NCBI GenBank assembly: GCA_000151295.1
Contig: GG745333.1
Span: 330,971-394,970 of the forward strand
From: Allomyces macrogynus ATCC 38327
Taxonomy: Eukaryota; Blastocladiomycota; Blastocladiomycetes; Blastocladiales; Blastocladiaceae
DNA length: 64,000 nt
Direction: 5' to 3'
The position numbers and the translations under genes were made by a program. Positions 10,609 through 22,833 of this stretch are shown here, piece after piece (position 1 is the first letter of the stretch; every line of letters begins with the position of its first letter). The notes beneath the pieces were generated by a model. The model did not search any database, was not told the origin of the DNA, and saw only the letters and a list, made by a program, of their open reading frames with translations.

Positions 10609-13600
10609 TCACGATGCTGTCGTCTTCCCCTCGTCCGCGGTCCCACACAATGGGCACCCCTTGTGGAGGACCGTCAAGTACTCAAAGTCCTCAGCGTAAA
10701 ACACGCGGCGGCACCCACGGCACGCCGTGATCATCACGTCCGGCAAGACGATGTAGTAGTAGAGCGGCGGCACACACACGTGCGGCGGCGGCACGGCCAC
10801 GACCTGCGCCTTGGGCAGTCGCGACACCGTACCACGGTCGACGACCACGGGTCGCACGGCGTTCGCACCGTCTTGCACGGCCACGAGCTGCAGCATCAGG
10901 TCGTCGTCGGCGGAAAACGCCTTGGCGGTCCCGAGCAACGCGTCGATTTCGGCAATGGGTGGGTCGCCGGCAACGCGGAATGCGATCAGCGGCAGCGCGT
11001 CGAATGCGTGGAACGCTGACACGAAGGGTTCACGACACGATACGCACCGCGCGTCGCGCGCAACCAACGGGTTGGTTGCCGAGCACGCAGAGCACACGGG
11101 GTGGAGGTCGTCCTCGGCGTCGGTTGTGGGAGGAGAGCCAACCATGCCTCCGTTCTTGCCGTCGGCGGTCGCCTTGGCCGCGCGCAGCTGCTTGCCGCGC
11201 GCCTGCAGCGCCAGTACGTCGAGCGTACCGTGCCACGCAACGGGCACGCGGTACTGCGCGAGCTGCTCGCACACCTGCAACGCAAGCTTGGGCGCACCGA
11301 CGGCGTGCGCGAGCTTGACGAGCGCAAACAGCACGCACGCGCGCGACAAACTCGGTGACCACGCATCCACGTCCGTGTCAGCACCCCCACTCCCACTGCC
11401 GCCGGACCCGGCCTGCATCCGCGTCGCAAGGAACCGCGCCATATTGAACAGCGTCAAGTGCGCAAGCGACGTGAATGGTTCCTCGACGTACCGCACCACA
11501 TGGTCGTAGGCGTACAGCACGTCGGCGTGCGCATTGTAGTACTTAAACGACTCGTAGTGCGCGACATGCCCGTCCGTGAACTGCGCGCGCGGCACGTCGG
11601 CCGGAATCGCCTGCAAGTGCACGTGCGCGAGCCGGAAGGCGTGCCGTGCCGCATCGCCGTACCGCTCCTGCGCGACCGAATTATCGAGCAATTGCCTCAA
11701 CAGCCGAATTGACAAATCCATGCGACCCGCGAGACCAAAGTACTTTTGTGCGCCCGCGAAATCATCAGCGACGAGCAGTGCTGCGCGTACGGCAGGTAAC
11801 GAGATGCTCGAAGGTGCCGTTCGCGCGCCACGGTAAAGGCGTCGTCGAACCGGTCCTGCTGGACGAGCATGGCCACGAGTCCGGGGTAGTCGCCCGCGAG
11901 CTTGAGCACGGCGGCCACTTGGTCCCACTTTTTGTGTGTGCGGAAAAACTGGCCGCATTGCGCGAGGAGCGGTGGATCCATCTTGTCGCCGTACGACTGC
12001 ACGAGCAGCATCACGCGCTCAATCGCGCCGTGCTGCATCAACAGTCGCGCTGCCTGCGTCACGTCGCCGACTTGAAGGTATGTGTCGGCAGCGGCCTCGT
12101 AGTCGTTCTTGTCGCGCAGCAGCTCGGCCTTGTGTTTGAGAATCGCGTCGGTCGGCAGGTTGAGCTGCTTGGCGAGCTTGAGCGCGTATTCGTACATCAT
12201 CAGGTCCGTGTACATGGTCACGGCGCGCGACCCTTGGTCCTTGGCCACGTATAGGTCGGCTGCGGCCGCGAAATTGCCCCGGATCGCGAGCACTTCGGCT
12301 TGCAACAGACTTGACGCCGCATCGGGCACGTTCGCAGACGCCGACGGCGACATTGGCTCCGCAGCGCGCGCAAGGGCATTGCCACTGGCCGCCCCTGACG
12401 CCGATGACGACTGGAGCATGTCAATGTAGGTCAGCATGCGGTAGTCCTTGAGGTGCGCAAAACACATTTGCGCCACGTCGAACCTCAGCGCCACGAGCGC
12501 CTCCTGCCCGAGTGCTTCCCAGTCGCGGTCAGTAATGGCACCGAGGTGCGCGACCTGGAGTGCGCGCGTCCAGTCGCGCCGCTCGAGGTACTGGTAGAGA
12601 CATGTGGCCAGCGGTACATCGACGACCGTCATCGTGTAGGTGTGCAGGCTGAAGAGCTTGGTGCCCTTGAACCCGACCACAAATCCTTGGTGCGGCTGCT
12701 GCAGCGTCGGGAATGTGCTGGCCTTGACCGTGATCTGGTTCTTGCCTGAAAAGCACAGCATGTCGTCGTGGTCGCTGTTCCACGCGACGCTCGTCGCGTT
12801 CGGCTCCTGGTAGAGCAGATCACCGACGGTCCCGGCGTGTCGGAGCTGGTAGACAAAGCACGTCTCAGTATCGTCAACGACAGCGAGCTTGGTGCGCGAC
12901 CGGTTGATATCAATGCACCGCACGGGACTGCTCTGCTTAATGAGCGGGACCGGGAACGGGTTATCGAGGAACACCTGGTACGTCCATCCGTCACGCAATC
13001 CGACCAGCACGAGTTCGCGGCCAACAGGACCGCCCACGACCTTGATGTACCGGATCGGCGCATCAAGTTTCCACTGCTGCTCGTGCTTTCCCGCAAAATC
13101 GTACATTTCGAGACAAACGCCCTGACAAAATAGCACGTGACGGCCCGTCATGACCATGAGGTTGCAGTCGATGGCCATGGGAAAGCGGTCGCGGATACGG
13201 TATTCGAGCGGGTGCTGCGATTTCGTCGGGCTCGCGTCGCGCGCGAGAATCGTGGCCGCGGCGCCACCCGCACCGACCGCTGCCAATGCCGCCGTGACCA
13301 CGGCCGGGTCCTGGACCATTTCGTAAATGATGATGCGCGACGGCAGCTGCACGGCGACCTTGTCGAGGTAGATGGCCACCTTTTTCACGTGGTCGCGAAA
13401 CGGGATGCGGCACGATTGTGCGAGCCCAAAATGCTGGACAATCACGTCGGTGACGCCCGCGCGGTAGACGTAGCGGTCGTGGTGCAGCGCATGCACTGTC
13501 TGGAAGACGACCTGGTGCATGGCGAGCAGGCCGTCGTCGGTCGCAACGGCCAGCATGTTGTTGGTCGGGCTCATGCAGCAGGCCCAGAGCCACGAGTGTG

Positions 13601-14552
13601 GGCGGTCGAGCAGCGTGCCGACGCGCGTGCCGTCGGACGTCCACAGCGAGATGGTGCCGGACGTGCCCGCGACCACGGCAAATTCGCCGTGATGGAAATG
13701 CGATACGCTCAGCACGTCGCCCTCGGACGTGGTCGTGCGCTCGCGGCCCAGCATCTTGCCCGACGCGTGGTAGTAGGCCAGCGTCTGGTTCCAATCGGTG
13801 ACGAGGAGCGCGTCGGCCATGGTCGCACCGCCAACGCCGCCATCTTTTTTCTTGCTCGCGTCGTCAGGGCTCGCTGCGGGCTTGATGACACCCGGGTTCC
13901 ACTGCAGCGCCCAAATCGGCACATCTGACCCCCGCTCAATCACGGCGCGCTCCTCGCCGACTTTGTTGCGAATCGAGACCGTGCCCGCGACCGACCCGAG
14001 CGCCAAGTACTGGCCGTCACGCGACCACGCGCAGCACACGATCTTGGCGGTCACCTTGAACTTGGTCACGGCCTTGGTCTCCGGGTTCCACAGCCCAAAA
14101 TCGACGGCGGTCGCCGAGCACACAGAGCCCGAGACGGGGCTAAAAGCGAGCGCCTGGACCGAGGCCGTGTGCGTGTACTTGACAAACGCCGTGAATGGCG
14201 ACGCGGTCGTGCTGCCGTCGGCATTATCGGCCTTGGATCCTTTTTTCGCCGTTCCTGCAGCATCGGATGCTGGCTCGGCCGCGACTTTCCATACGATCAC
14301 GGTCTTGTCGGCGCCGCCCGACGCAGCGCGAAGGCCTGCGCCGGCAGCCGAGACGGCAACGGCATAGATGACGTCGCGGTGCGTGCGCAGCGTGTCGAGT
14401 AGGCGGCCGTCGTTAGCGGCATAGACGAGAAGGTGTGGTCCCACAGCGGCCAATAGTCGAGTGCCGTCGGGTGTCCAGGCGACGGCGTGCACAGGCTGCT
14501 CGGTGCCGTCGCGGTCGAGCAGGCGGTCGGCCCAGACCTCGGTCGTGCGCAT
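10609..14552 (-). CDS. IFT122: intraflagellar transport protein 122 (IFT-A)
   Basis: From ATG 14552 the protein starts with WD40 repeats (HAVAWTPDGTRLL, IYAVAVSAAG, GGADKTVIVWK, VQALAFSPV, CCAWSRDGQYLALGS), then a second beta-propeller to about residue 560 and TPR-like helical repeats. The C-terminus carries paired Cys motifs (CSAC, CVSC, CRGC, CPLC), typical of IFT122. IFT122 is a core IFT-A subunit needed for retrograde flagellar transport. No intron is needed. The reading frame shifts once, near 11780: YLPYAQ is in one frame and LLVADDFAGAQKYF in the next, though family members have these adjacent. Restoring one base gives about 1,315 residues (human about 1,240). With no room for an intron, a one-base deletion, probably an assembly error, is most likely. 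It is convergent with the transposon remnant. Confidence 0.9.
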
Positions 14553-15039
14553 ACTTGCGGTAAGGTTGCGTGGGCTGGTCGTGGATGGTGGTGAAGTGCA
14601 GCGACGAAGATCAGCATGTTTTTCACCATCGCAACTAAGCACGACGCGAAGTGATCAGCGTCATGCAAGTCACGACGTCTCGCACAGAGCATCTTGCAAC
14701 GACATGGCATTTTGGCACTCAACGTCGCGAATATCACGCTTTGGTTCGGCGCTCCCTCCAAAACCGCTTCCCGGGGCGGCTGTGCATGGGATGGAAGTCG
14801 AGAGCGTGCCCGTTTTTGATGCCGCCAGCGTCAGTATGGTCGCCAATTTATTTGCATCGAGCACAAAGCAGACTGTGTGTGCATGCTCTGAAGGGTGGAC
14901 AGCAGAGCTGCGCAAAATTGATATCCAGAGACGCGTTTCCAACCAAGAGGCAGTCCTTGTCCCTCGAACGACCATCATCAGCGCCATTCTCCTCTCCTCC
15001 TTCAAATGCACCTGCGGCCCCAGCCCTCGTACTGCCACG
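14553..15039. other. intergenic region between divergent loci
   Basis: This is about 490 bases between the IFT122 start and the next open frame on the + strand. It presumably holds the IFT122 promoter. I see no convincing gene or RNA. Confidence 0.35.
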
Positions 15040-16160
15040 ATGACTCCCGTCACACCCGAAGTACCAGTCGAGGACTCACCCCCAAAAGAAGACGACGGGA
15101 AACGGAGAAAGTCACGACGACGCCGGCGTGGTCGCAGTCGCCGTGGCCGCCCAGCTGTGGTCCTCCCTGGCGACAATACTCTCCTCGACGACGCTATCCC
15201 CACGACGCTCTCGACGAAATAGCCGATATTCTCTCCAATACAAGTCAAGAACTAAACGCACTGCACCCTGAACAGGGGCCGGCGGCTTCACAGGACTTCT
15301 TCGAGCCTCTTCGCTTCACGACCGACTGGGCTCAAGCCGACTGGGTTCAAGCGTTTAGCATGGAAACTGTGTACGTTTCGTTTTGACTTCTGCAGTGCGT
15401 GCACGTCACCGAACAGCAACCGCAGTACCGCGGATATATATATTAGACCGACCTCTCGACTTCATCGGGCAGCCTTCCATTCCGGCTCATGCCGCTGCCC
15501 TGCTCTTCCAACCGTCCACATTTGACGCTGACGAGTGGCACCCGAGACATTTGTCCATTGAACTCTGCAGCCACGCTCACCTTGTCGTACACCATATCCA
15601 CCATCCACCGCGCCACAGGGGTGACATGGGCTTGTTTGCGCTACACGTTCCCAGACTTGCGTACGCCCTCACCCTCTGCCATGTGTGCCGCTTCATGCAG
15701 TGGGCCGTCTTCTCTGGCCAGACGCGCGACGAGGATGCGCACGCCGGCATTCCCATTTTGACGGACACGCAGCGGCTGGCCATGATCGAACACTCGCTGG
15801 TGCGTGTGTTTGAATGGATCGAGTACCTATGGGCCAAGTACCCGCTCGAGGCGCCCGCGGTTGCGCTAACGAACGCCGTCCGCGTGGTGGCTGTACCAGA
15901 CCACGTTGGGCGCCAAGGAGATGTACATGCAGCGGCTGGAACGCATCGCGTGCTGGGCGATTGTCCATGCGCACATGGCGCCGCCCCGCGCCATGTTCTC
16001 GTAGATCGTGGGTCACGCCTTGACGGGCGACGGGCGCTTCGAGACGAAGTTTGACACAGAGATTGCGAGCACAGATTGTGGCGCGCAAGTGCTCGCAGCT
16101 GCCACCAACAGATGTGCAAGATGCGGATGGGCCCAAAGTAGGCTGGGCCATGTCGCCAAC
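15040..16160 (+). pseudogene. uncharacterised, decayed protein-coding locus
   Basis: ATG 15040 opens a 60-residue Lys/Arg-rich frame. A second frame through 15200-15370 (EIADILSNTSQELNAL, DFFEPLRFTTDWAQADW) ends at a plausible donor, gtgtac/gtacgt at 15369. From about 15680 a convincing coding stretch reads RLAMIEHSLVRVFEWIEYLW and ALTNAV. One base out of frame it continues as WWLYQTTLGAKEMYMQRLER and CWAIVHAHMAPPRAMFS, then TAG near 16001, then IVGHALTGDGRFETKFD in the same frame. The helical, Trp-rich pattern looks like a real protein, but I do not recognise the family. One frameshift and one stop suggest decay or sequence errors. Confidence 0.35.
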
Positions 16161-16331
16161 CGAGGACGAATCGCACCCAACGGTTGGACTCTGTTTCCCA
16201 AATGATATTTGTGTCTCGTCATCGTTGTTGATTTTCCTCCCCTACCTTTTCTTTGCGGTGTGCAGGACCAGCAAAATGGAAGAACGACACTGAACGACAC
16301 AAGAGCGGTGATTATGTTCCCAAAGCCTTCG

Positions 16332-16574
16332 CTATGATTCCGTGAGCAAAGCGAACGCTCTCCACCCAGTTATTACCCAAAGTATCAGCCTCGCGTTTTC
16401 AAAAGATAACCGCATGAGAACTCCTTTTTCTCCTCTCGTAAACATTGAACCTGGACTCTTATCGATCATTCTGTCACAATGCTCCAGATAGTCCTGAAAC
16501 TGCAATCTGACCCAACGATCGAAGAAGGCGTCTGGAAGCAATCGCGGCGGCGCCGAGGTGGTCGCCATCGCCAC
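16332..16574 (-). CDS. hypothetical small protein
   Basis: An 80-residue frame starts at ATG 16574 (MAMATTSAPPRLLPDAFF) and ends just downstream of the CTF18 3' end. It contains RWVRLQFQDYLEH and a hydrophobic C-terminal patch (LILWVITGW). No domain is recognised. It could be a fragment of a longer gene or a chance frame. Confidence 0.2.
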   Translation of the reverse strand: MAMATTSAPPRLLPDAFFDRWVRLQFQDYLEHCDRMIDKSPGSMFTRGEKGVLMRLSFENARLILWVITGWRAFALLTES

Positions 16575-16817
16575 CTCGGTCTGAAAATGAACTCTGAGCT
16601 GGGCATGTCGCTAGCTGAGCAAGAGCAAGCACGGCCAGGCACGGCACGTTGGGCGGTGCTTCTCCATCCAGCCAGAACAGCGCCACTTTCCCCGGTTTAT
16701 CCTGCCACTCGACGCAGGAGTGCCCAATCGTTCCGCGAGTTCGAGACGATAATGAAACAGCAACGGGTCTACTGTGACGCGCAACAGCGAATTCAATGAT
16801 CTGTAATATTATCCGAG

Positions 16818-19800
16818 CTACATCAGGTCCTTGAACACGACCGGCTTGCGCACCGCGTTCGAGTAGCCCTCATTGAACTGGAACCGGATCTTGGGCAACG
16901 CGCGCGGCGTGTTTCTGGCCTCGACGTGCATGGTCCCGCCGGGCGTGCTGCTAATCTTGGGCTCGATCGGGCGGCCAAAGAAATCCACGTCCACCTTATT
17001 CTGCTGCTTCTGGATGCGCTGCTGAATGTCACCCTCCACGGCACGCCGGATCGCCTTGGCGTCCATCTAAACGTGCAAAATGGGTCGGTTAGGCCTAGTT
17101 CGCGCACTGTAGACTGGAGTGAGAAAATGTGAGCTGCCGAACCTCGTGTGCAATGAGCTGCCGGACCGGGAAACTGGCGGGCAGCAATGACTTGAGCTTG
17201 CCGCGTGTGATGGCCATGTCGCAAAGCAAGTCGATTGGCCTTTGACGACCACCGTTAGTCCCAATCCCCGCGAAACAGCACTTCTCAGACCAAAAAATAA
17301 CGTACGGCTCCAACCGGAACGTGCGGATCCCATCAACCGTCTCCGGGACCAGCCGCACATTCAGTGCCGCCAGCACCGCCACGACCCCATCGAGTCGCGC
17401 GCGTTCAGCCGGCGGCATCAGGACCGGATTCGCGTGTCTCAAATTGGGCGGCGTGACAATCCTCGCCAGCGGGCTCACAACGTCCAGCACCGTCCGTCGC
17501 ACCGACGCGGCCCACGCCGCAACTAATGCCGGACTCGCCGCGTGCGCAACCGCCGCGGCCACCCCCCGCGCCGCCCGCTGCCGCAAAAACGCCTCATAGT
17601 CGGCGCGCGGGTACTCGGCGCGCCCGCCCTTCCCACCACCCAAAATGCCCGCTGACGTGGCGGCCAGCATCCCGCCGCGGAAATGAGTGTGCATTGCGGC
17701 GAGCACGTACGGTGCGTACTCCTGCGCGGCCCCCGAGACGAGCGGCGCCTGCATTCGCATCCCGTGGTGCAAGATCGTATCAAATTCCACGAGCGTCGCC
17801 GACGCGGACGCGTATCGATCGAGCTCGTGCGTGCGCACGCGCAGGTAGTATTCGTGGCACCCGGTGGCCACGCGATCGTACTCGCCGTTGGTCTCAATGG
17901 CGCGTACGAGGGAGGCGAGTGGGGCCGTGGGGGTACCGGCGTGACGAGCGAGGGCGTCGGCGGCGCGCGCAGAGAACATGGCGTCCCAGATCCCGAATAG
18001 GGACTGCGATTGGTCCTTGGTCCCGACGTGCGTCGCAACGAGGGCGTCCTTGGATATAATCACGGGCGCGCGCGTATTGTTGCCACTGCCGCTGCCGCCA
18101 CCGCCGGTGTTCGATGCAGAACGTGCCTTGGCAAACTGCAGGGTGTTGAGGCACGCGCGCAGGTCGCTGTCTGTGTGCTCAGCGATCCAGTGCAGCGTCT
18201 TCTGGTCGACCTTGACGTTCTCGAGGTCGCAAATTGCGGCGAGCCGCCGAACGAGCGGGATCGTGGACGCGGGCTTGCGCATATGCACGACCTTGGCGAC
18301 CTGCCGCAGCGGCCGCAATACCGGTGCGTACAGATCATTGCAGATACAAATGATGGGTCGCCGCAGCAGCGCGCCGAGGTTCTTGGCCGCCGCGTTCTTT
18401 CCACCACCACCGCGCTTTGGCTTACCTGCTGCAACGTCAACATCCGTCGCCGACGAGTTGGACTTGGCGCCGTGTCGGTTCGCAGCTTCGACCATTTGCA
18501 CGAGCGTCTTGATAAAGCTCGCGTCCGAATGTGCTGCGGCGCCGTCAATCTCGTCAATCACGACCAGTTTCGGCTGGCTGCTGACGGTACCCTTGGTGAG
18601 AGATTTGGCATCAAGCGCGTTCGTGAGCCGGTCCTGGACACTGCGCTGCGTGCGGTCGTCAGACGCGTTGATCTCGACCAAGTCGTACCCGGCCTGTCGC
18701 GCCACGACCGACGCGAGCGTCGTTTTACCAAGTCCAGGTGGACCCGTGAGCAGGAGCAGTTTCTTGAACGGGCGGTGCAGCGGGTCGCGCTCGTCAATCG
18801 CCGACCCGGAATTGTACTCGTCGTTGGAAAGCTTGGAAAAGAGCGCCTTGCCGCCCTTGGCGGCCGAGGCAGGGCCTGAAGCAGGGCCGGACCCGAATTG
18901 CTGCGGCGGCGGCGGATCGGGCTTCTTGGGCGGCAACTTCTTCCCAAACACGCAGTGGTCCCAGGCACGCACCCACGCAAGCACGTCGCGCGCAACCGTC
19001 TCGTCGCCGACCAAATCCTTGTACCGACTCGGTCGGTACCGATCGACCCACAGCGACGTCTCGACGCGCTTCGACTTCCTGCGCGGCGCGGCGCTATCGA
19101 CCGCCATCGGCTCGATACGCGTCAAGTCGCGCGCCTCCTGCTCAGTGATTTCATTGATCATTTCGTAGATGTCGCTCGAGAGCAGCTGCATGGTGGCGCA
19201 GCGCGGGTTGACGTCGTTGGGGTTCGGGGTGCGGTTCGGGAAGAACAGGTAGGTGCCGTCATCGAGTGTGGCCTGCACGAACCCGCCGTCGGTTGGTGGA
19301 GAGCGGTAGTTGGCGACGCGCGCCCATGATGGTACACGACCCGCCGGGTCCGACTGGCTCGATGCAGGCGCCAGGTCGAGGTCGTAGTCACCAATATCGA
19401 ACAGGCCTGGAGCACGTGCGACCGGTGCGCGAAGTGGGGAAGAAGCAAGGAGCCAGCCGGGCGGTTCGGCAGCAAGCGTGTCGGGCGCGAGGTGCAGCTG
19501 GAAGCCGTTGGCATCGGATTCGTTACGCGGCACGCTTCCTTGGCCCGCGGGTGGGATCGCGAACGCATCGTCCTGGTCCCAGTCGGACAGGACCGAGTCG
19601 TCGGGGATCGCGCCCGTGATCTGCGCCTGCGTCTCCTGCTCGAGCGCCATTTCTGCCTCCATGGCCAATTGCGCTTCGAGATCGAGATCGAGCCCGTCGC
19701 CGTCGTCAAAGTCAAAGAACGTGTCCTCGCCGTGAAACGGGTGCAGCATGCCGAGTGCCTGCGTGTCGTCGACGGGCGTATCAAACGCGTCGCGCGCTGC

Positions 19801-20193
19801 CGAGGGAATTGGTGGCGGTGCAGAAGTCGCGGCGGCAGGCGCGGTGACAGGAGGAAGCACCAAGTCGTTGTCATCGAGCAGGTCGCCGAACAAACGGCGT
19901 GCCGTGTCGTTGGCGGGCCGGACACGGTCACGCCCACCGAAGGAAGTCCATGGAGATGGCGCAGACGACGGGCTTGCTGGAGCTTGGTCCTCGGCCGCGG
20001 CATCGCCGTTCATTCGTGGTCGCTTGAGTGCCGACCCGAGCCCGGTGGGCAAGTCGCGCGCACGGATCGCAGAACCAGGCGCAACAGCGAGTGACCGCCT
20101 TGGTGTGCTCCTTGGACTGTCCTCGTCGTCGGATAGGAAAAACGCGGGACGCTTGCGCGCAACTGGCGTGCTGGGAACGGCCGGGTCGGTCAT
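16818..20193 (-). CDS. CTF18: CTF18, large subunit of the alternative RFC clamp loader
   Basis: Exons at 17306-20193, 17143-17239 and 16818-17066 join in phase to 1077 residues. After an acidic, disordered N-terminus, WVDRYRPSRYKDLVGDE opens the AAA+ module. Walker A is GPPGLGKTT, Walker B is VVIDEIDG, and ICNDLYAPVLR is the sensor-1 region. The last exon (DFFGRPIE, then FNEGYSNAVRKPV) is the signature C-terminus of Ctf18, which binds Dcc1-Ctf8. Ctf18-RFC loads PCNA on the leading strand and supports sister-chromatid cohesion. Intron 1 (17240-17305, 66 nt) has no stop and is a multiple of three. It was called from gtacgt, an actaac branch-like site and a cag/aag end; removing it restores the expected LEPPID. 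The start is MTDPAVPS. Confidence 0.92.
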
Positions 20194-20641
20194 GGCAGCT
20201 GGGCACGGCTGGGACTCGTGTTGGTCGTGCAAGACGCTCAGACTGGTAGGAATTCTCGACAGGCGCACTGGATCTGCAGCAAGTATTGGGGTTCTTGTTG
20301 ACGGAATGTGGAGAAATTCGTCGTCGTCGTCGACGACAAACGACGAACGACGAACAGGACAACGATCTCAGCGATGTGCGGTGGGCTGTCAAGATGGGGT
20401 CGCGTGAGGGCGCGTCAGACGGCTGCCAGCCGTGTTGCCGTCCCGTTGGCCTGTCTACCGCAAGCTCCACCATTCAGTCGGACTGCTGCCAACCGCAGCA
20501 TCATTGGCGTCGACGTGCGAGTCCTGATCATTCCAGCATTGAATTGCTCTGCGCGGCGTGACTACTGCCCGCACGCTCTTGCGATCGAGTTCTCCAGCAC
20601 TCTGCCCGCGCACGGCGCTCGACACTCTTCGCGCCGCCACC
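20194..20641. promoter_or_regulatory. shared upstream region of CTF18 and THO3
   Basis: The two genes are transcribed away from each other across 448 bases, so both promoters must lie here. I see no clear TATA box or other named element. Confidence 0.4.
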
Positions 20642-22093
20642 ATGCTCTCGGTCGCGAGCCCAAGCACCTACACGATTCGTCACGTCGGCGCGTTCAAGAG
20701 CGGCCATGCGCGCGAGTTCCAGGCCCAATCTCGCGGCGGGTGCTCTGTCGCCGAGTGGTCGGCCGACGGCCGCTACCTGGCCACGGCTGGCGAGGATCGA
20801 CACATCAAGTTGTGGTCGATTGACCGCCTGATTTCGGGCGGGCGCTCGTCATCGGCAAGCATGTCGTTTGATGTGGGCCAGGGCGCGTGCATCATGGCGC
20901 TCGCCTGGCCGCAACCGCCCGCAGGAACGCTCGCGCCTGTTGGGCCCGCTGCTGCGCGCAGCACCGCGGCCAGTCCCGCGGTGGGGCCAGGATCGCGCGG
21001 GAAGTCGACAGCGAGCCTACCCGCAACTCCTGCCAAGGGTGGCAGGGCAGGATCCGCTGCTGCAGCGGCGGCAGCAGCTGCAGCAGCAGCAAATACCGCG
21101 GGCATGCCGGACGGATTTGCCACTGGGTCGAATCTTGGCCGTCTCGATTTGTGGGACCTGCGTCAGGCCAAGCGTACGCAATTCTTGTCGTTGCATTTGT
21201 GGCTTCAATTTCCGAGTAGCTCATCCAAATTTGGATTCCATAGCCACGACCTCGGCATCTCTCGGTCACACGCCCGTCTCCCTCTACTACATCCCGCAAC
21301 CCTCGAATACCTCGGCCACGGCGCGCCCGATCCTCGTCTCGCTCGCCAACAACGTCGTGCAAATCATCGACCCGCGCATGACCTCGCGCCCGCTCGCATC
21401 CTACACGAGTCCAACCCGAGTCAACGCCACGGCCGTCGAAACGGCCCTGCCGGAGCGCCCGCGCGTGCTCCTTGGGCTCGAGGACGGCACCATCCAGGTC
21501 CACGACTTGCGCGATCTCGGTACGGTCTCGCAGAACGTGGTCGCTCACCTCGGACCTTGCACGGCGCTCGCACTTGACCCGATGGGACGATACGTGGCTT
21601 CGGGCGGCCACGACTCGCTCGTCACGCTCTACGAGCGAGACACGATGTTGCCTGCACGAGTGCTCAAGTACGATGAAGAGTGCGCATTCAATTGTCGTTC
21701 ACTGTCGATTGCATGTGGATTGGATGACCAACAAACGCACTGGCCGCAACCACAGCCAATCGATTCGCTGCCTGTCATTTTCACACGATGGCGAGTTCCT
21801 ATCGGCCGCTGCTGACGCTGGATCTGTCCCCACGGTCCGGATTTGCAACTTCTCGTCCTTCTTTTGACGCGACCGTTCGACTAATGCTTCTCTACCCAAT
21901 TTCATCATACCAGTGGTCCGTCAACCAAGGCCTGCCGGCCTTCACCATGCCGGTGCTCTCGTCTTCCAGCACCTCGTCGCTGGAACGCGTCCGCTGGAAC
22001 CCGACGCGCCAGATGGCTGTGTGCACCGTGCGCCGCGACCGCACGGGCAAAATCTACGTCATGACCCCCAACGAACGCGAAAAGATATTGTAA
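20642..22093 (+). CDS. THO3: THO complex subunit 3 (TEX1-like WD40 protein)
   Basis: Exons at 20642-21173, 21244-21679, 21756-21825 and 21914-22093 give 405 residues. WD40 repeats are visible: CSVAEWSADGRYLATAGED with HIKLWSI, then FATGSNLGRLDLWDLR, a central block (PRVLLGLEDGTIQVHDLR), CTALALDPMGRYVASGGHDSLVTLYE and SIRCLSFSHDGEFLSAAADAG. The N-terminal GHAREFQAQS and the order of repeats match THOC3/TEX1, a TREX component linking transcription to mRNA export. A Gly/Ala/Pro-rich insertion with a poly-Ala run (about residues 95-155) separates the first blades and is unlike other family members. The last intron's donor is the least certain junction. Confidence 0.8.
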
Positions 22094-22833
22094 AATATGC
22101 ACGGTCATTGTTTGGAGGAGCTTGGGTCACATCCTGATCGTGCTTGAAGCCCTTTCCCTTTCAGAGGCGTCACCGTCCTCGTCATATAGTATCCATCTCG
22201 CCATACTCATCGGAGTCGTTCCTCTTCACATCTGTCTCGCCACGCCCACATACACCACTGGCGTTGCTTGTTGTACTTTGGCCATCGCCCAGCTCAAACA
22301 AATTACAAACAAATGAAGTCAATGCTTGTATCTCGTCAAGCCTGGGTGTGCGTGGCTGCACGCGACATGAATTGCCAACTTCTCCAGCTCCGATGTACAA
22401 ACGGCCATTTTGGACGTTACTCTTCGTGTGTCGACAGCGACTTGTGTGGATACTTTGATCGGATCACTTTTTTGTTTTCAAGGTCAGGATCATGCTGATG
22501 GTCGCATTCTGCGCGACCTCGTTTTTGCTCCTTGCAGCAAGCTGATGGCTGAAAACAATGCATTGCTGCCAATTGGTGGACTGGATGCCTTTGGGCGCGT
22601 GATCCAGCTTGCACTGTGCTTAAGAAGTCCGACCTGTAGTCATTTCTGGCGCTGACTCAGGAGCCAGGCCGTTTTCAGTCCGAGTTCACTCACTGATGCT
22701 ACTACTCCTTTAGGTTCTCCTCTCTCTCTCATTGAGATTCTGGTGGTCCCTCACATGCTAGTATTTTGGTCGCCAGTCCTTTCCTTGATCTCATTTCCAA
22801 AGATCAGTAGGTATGATTCCCATTGATGCATTT
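22094..22833. other. intergenic region, 0.74 kb
   Basis: GC content falls here compared with the genes on the left. I see no supportable coding frame. This is the left edge of the accessory island. Confidence 0.4.
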
